Part shown: positions 16,686 to 18,006 of the stretch, piece after piece
Position numbering within the stretch: position 1 is the stretch's first letter
Layout: every line of letters begins with the position of its first letter
Assembly (NCBI RefSeq): GCF_000002995.4
Contig: NW_025062386.1
Coordinates: forward strand, 1 to 18,006
Length of the DNA stretch: 18,006 bases
Source of the DNA: Brugia malayi
Lineage: Eukaryota; Nematoda; Chromadorea; Rhabditida; Onchocercidae
Reading direction: 5' to 3'
Made by a program: the position numbers and the translations under genes
The notes under the pieces: model-generated
Told to the model about the DNA's origin: nothing
The model's database searches: none
What the model saw: the letters and a program-made list of their open reading frames with translations, nothing else

Positions 16686-17224
16686 TGTGAAAGGTTTGTC
16701 TGGTTGATACTCGATAATTGTAATACAGCAGTAGATTAATAAATCTTTATTTTTATTTAACGTATTATCAGTAACCTGAACAGTAGAAATAGATCTTATA
16801 AAATCGGAAGAAATTTAACTTGGTGATGAGGGACTATAGTCGACAATAATGACAATGATTCCTTTTTGTTTATTAGAATTGAATTTATATGAGTGAGGAT
16901 TGGGCGTGTCTAGGATAAAAATCACATGTGTGAAGAATTCGAGGTGTTTACAAAGAAAAGATTAAAAATGAAAGCTAATTTCAATTTTACAGAAAAAGTA
17001 TATGTGTAAAGAATTGGAAGTGTTTACAACAAAAAGATTAAAATGAAAGCTAATTTCAATTTTACAGAAAAATTACATGCATGAAGAATTGGAGGTGTTT
17101 ACAAAAAGGAGATTAAAATTACATGTGTGAATACCGTAGGATTGTTTATAATTTAAAAAGGAGAGATGATTTATGATACTATGAAATTGGTTAGAAGTTT
17201 TCGCGAAATTATAATTCGCCGACA
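16686..17224 (-). repeat. 5' LTR of element 2 (about 539 bp)
   Basis: It begins TGTGAAAGG beside the primer site. The outer end is placed at GCCGACA (17218-17224) because TCGCGAAATT...CGCCGACA parallels the end of element 1's LTR, TCGCGATATT...CCGCGACA. The rest of the LTR is not alike. Without the matching 3' LTR in the window, the outer boundary rests on this similarity and on the TGT...ACA rule. It contains a 76-bp tandem repeat. Confidence 0.72.
16926..17129. repeat. 75-76 bp tandem repeat in the element 2 LTR
   Basis: The motif GAAGAATTSGAGGTGTTTAC-like begins near 16931, 17007 and 17082, each followed in the first two units by GATTAAAA..GAAAGCTAATTTCAA. There are two full units and a partial third ending near ACATGTGTGAAT. 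Tandem repeats in the U3 part of LTRs are often enhancer-like; that role is inferred here. Confidence 0.9.
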
Positions 17225-18006
17225 GGGACTAATCATTGGTATCACCGAAGCTAATTTAGCGTGATGAATTAATGCTATGGCGATTAAGCATTAGACTGAA
17301 CTGGGAAAGAAACATGTCTTGAGTTAACTGGACAGATTATGAGCTACAAACCCGATAAAACCAATTAACAGCACATCATTTTAGATTTGTTCAAATTTTA
17401 CAAGCAGGTGGAAGTGATATAGAGAAAGTAATAAGATCGCATGAAACCACACAATTTATCAGCGTTAGTCGGGGAATAACTCCTTCCTATTCTTCAGTAC
17501 TGATCTAAAAGTCAGCAGGATATTTCTTCATGTTGTAATTGCTATTCTAATAATTCACTTTTTGCCACATCGATGCTTCTCGTCTATCTGAAGGTTGTTT
17601 CTATTCTGGAATTCTTCGTTAAAGATGAATTCAAAGAAAAGTACTTGCATACGCACATACGAAAATACGACTTCGCAGTTATAAGTCAGCAGTTCATGTT
17701 ACAAGCTTCATTTTACGATAAAATGCAAGTCCCAAGACAACCAACAATTGCGCTTTCACCACAGATTAGCTATCTTCTGGGTCGAAGAAAGAAAGAAAAG
17801 ATCGGACAATGTATGGACGCTATTATTTCAACGCAAAAGGTGGTCCAACACCTACAGTATCACACATGAGACATGGATACATTATCATCCCAGAAGACTC
17901 ACAATAACTATAAATAGTCGCTGTGTCCATTCAACGCTTCTTTCGTTCCAGTTTACTTAGAAAATGGATTAATGATGAAGTGTCTTGTTGTTTGTAGTAT
18001 GTAATG
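17225..18006. other. Unassigned right flank
   Basis: Less AT-rich than the satellite side, and single-copy in the window. Two open stretches exist on the plus strand: 49 codons at 17359-17508 with protein-like composition (but no start codon) and a 98-codon frame with ATG at 17573-17869, which is overlapped by a 70-codon frame at 17748-17960. I recognise no family in any of them. They may be exon pieces of a host gene, decayed transposon sequence or chance. No splice structure can be defended. Confidence 0.4.

Larger units (their letters stand above)
11550..17224 (-). mobile_element. Degenerate, truncated BEL/Pao element (element 2)
   Basis: A relative of element 1 in the same orientation, keeping the 5' LTR, primer site, gag, protease, RT, RNase H and integrase remnants in order, but with several frameshifts and stop codons. 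Protein-level similarity to element 1 is clear and high in the RT and integrase blocks, yet the LTRs share only their ends, so the two are different families of one lineage. Everything downstream of the integrase GVYERLIGL-equivalent is missing, because element 1's LTR starts there. A 504-bp solo LTR of another element is nested in it. Confidence 0.93.

Overview
The window is repetitive, AT-rich animal DNA, most likely from a nematode. BEL/Pao LTR retrotransposons occur only in animals, and the gag-pol proteins here end in the conserved RPVNMLYPLE-type tail (DUF5641) and have an integrase domain that looks most like nematode BEL/Pao elements. The species cannot be named from the sequence. I see no convincing host gene, RNA gene or CRISPR array. 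What the window holds is satellite and minisatellite DNA plus at least three LTR-element insertions.

Left part (1-5157): one block architecture is seen 1.4 times with an offset of 3694 bp. The first copy has a unique-looking A segment (1-423), five 322-bp AT-rich tandem units (424-2014), an unassigned spacer, about 81 copies of an 11-bp minisatellite (2303-3199), and a second spacer (3200-3694). The A segment then restarts at 3695, followed by just over three more 322-bp units. The last unit is cut at 5157 inside a short palindrome. A 48-bp piece of the BEL LTR end is embedded in the first A segment but not in the second.

Middle part (5158-11549, minus strand): a structurally complete BEL/Pao element, here called element 1. 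It has two LTRs of 465 and 495 bp that differ by two substitutions, a 1-bp indel and a 29-bp indel. It has a tRNA-type primer binding site that abuts the start codon, and one uninterrupted 1811-codon gag-pol frame with the expected order: gag (DUF1759), three zinc knuckles, aspartic protease, reverse transcriptase, RNase H, H2C2 zinc finger, integrase core, DUF5641. Its coding frame ends inside its own 3' LTR. The two flanks do not belong together: one lies in the satellite array and the other in a second BEL element. No target-site duplication is visible.

Right part (11550-17224, minus strand): element 2 is an older, related BEL/Pao copy broken by frameshifts and stops. It has lost everything downstream of the integrase catalytic Glu region, where element 1 abuts it. 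It keeps its 5' LTR (16686-17224, carrying a 76-bp tandem repeat) and a decayed primer site. A 504-bp solo LTR of a third, unidentified LTR element sits on the opposite strand inside its RT domain, flanked by a perfect 5-bp duplication and carrying a TATA box. The last 782 bp (17225-18006) are unassigned flank.

Relative order inferred: element 2 is oldest, the solo-LTR parent inserted into it, and element 1 is the youngest and possibly still competent. The mismatched flanks of element 1 suggest inter-element recombination, or alternatively an assembly join.
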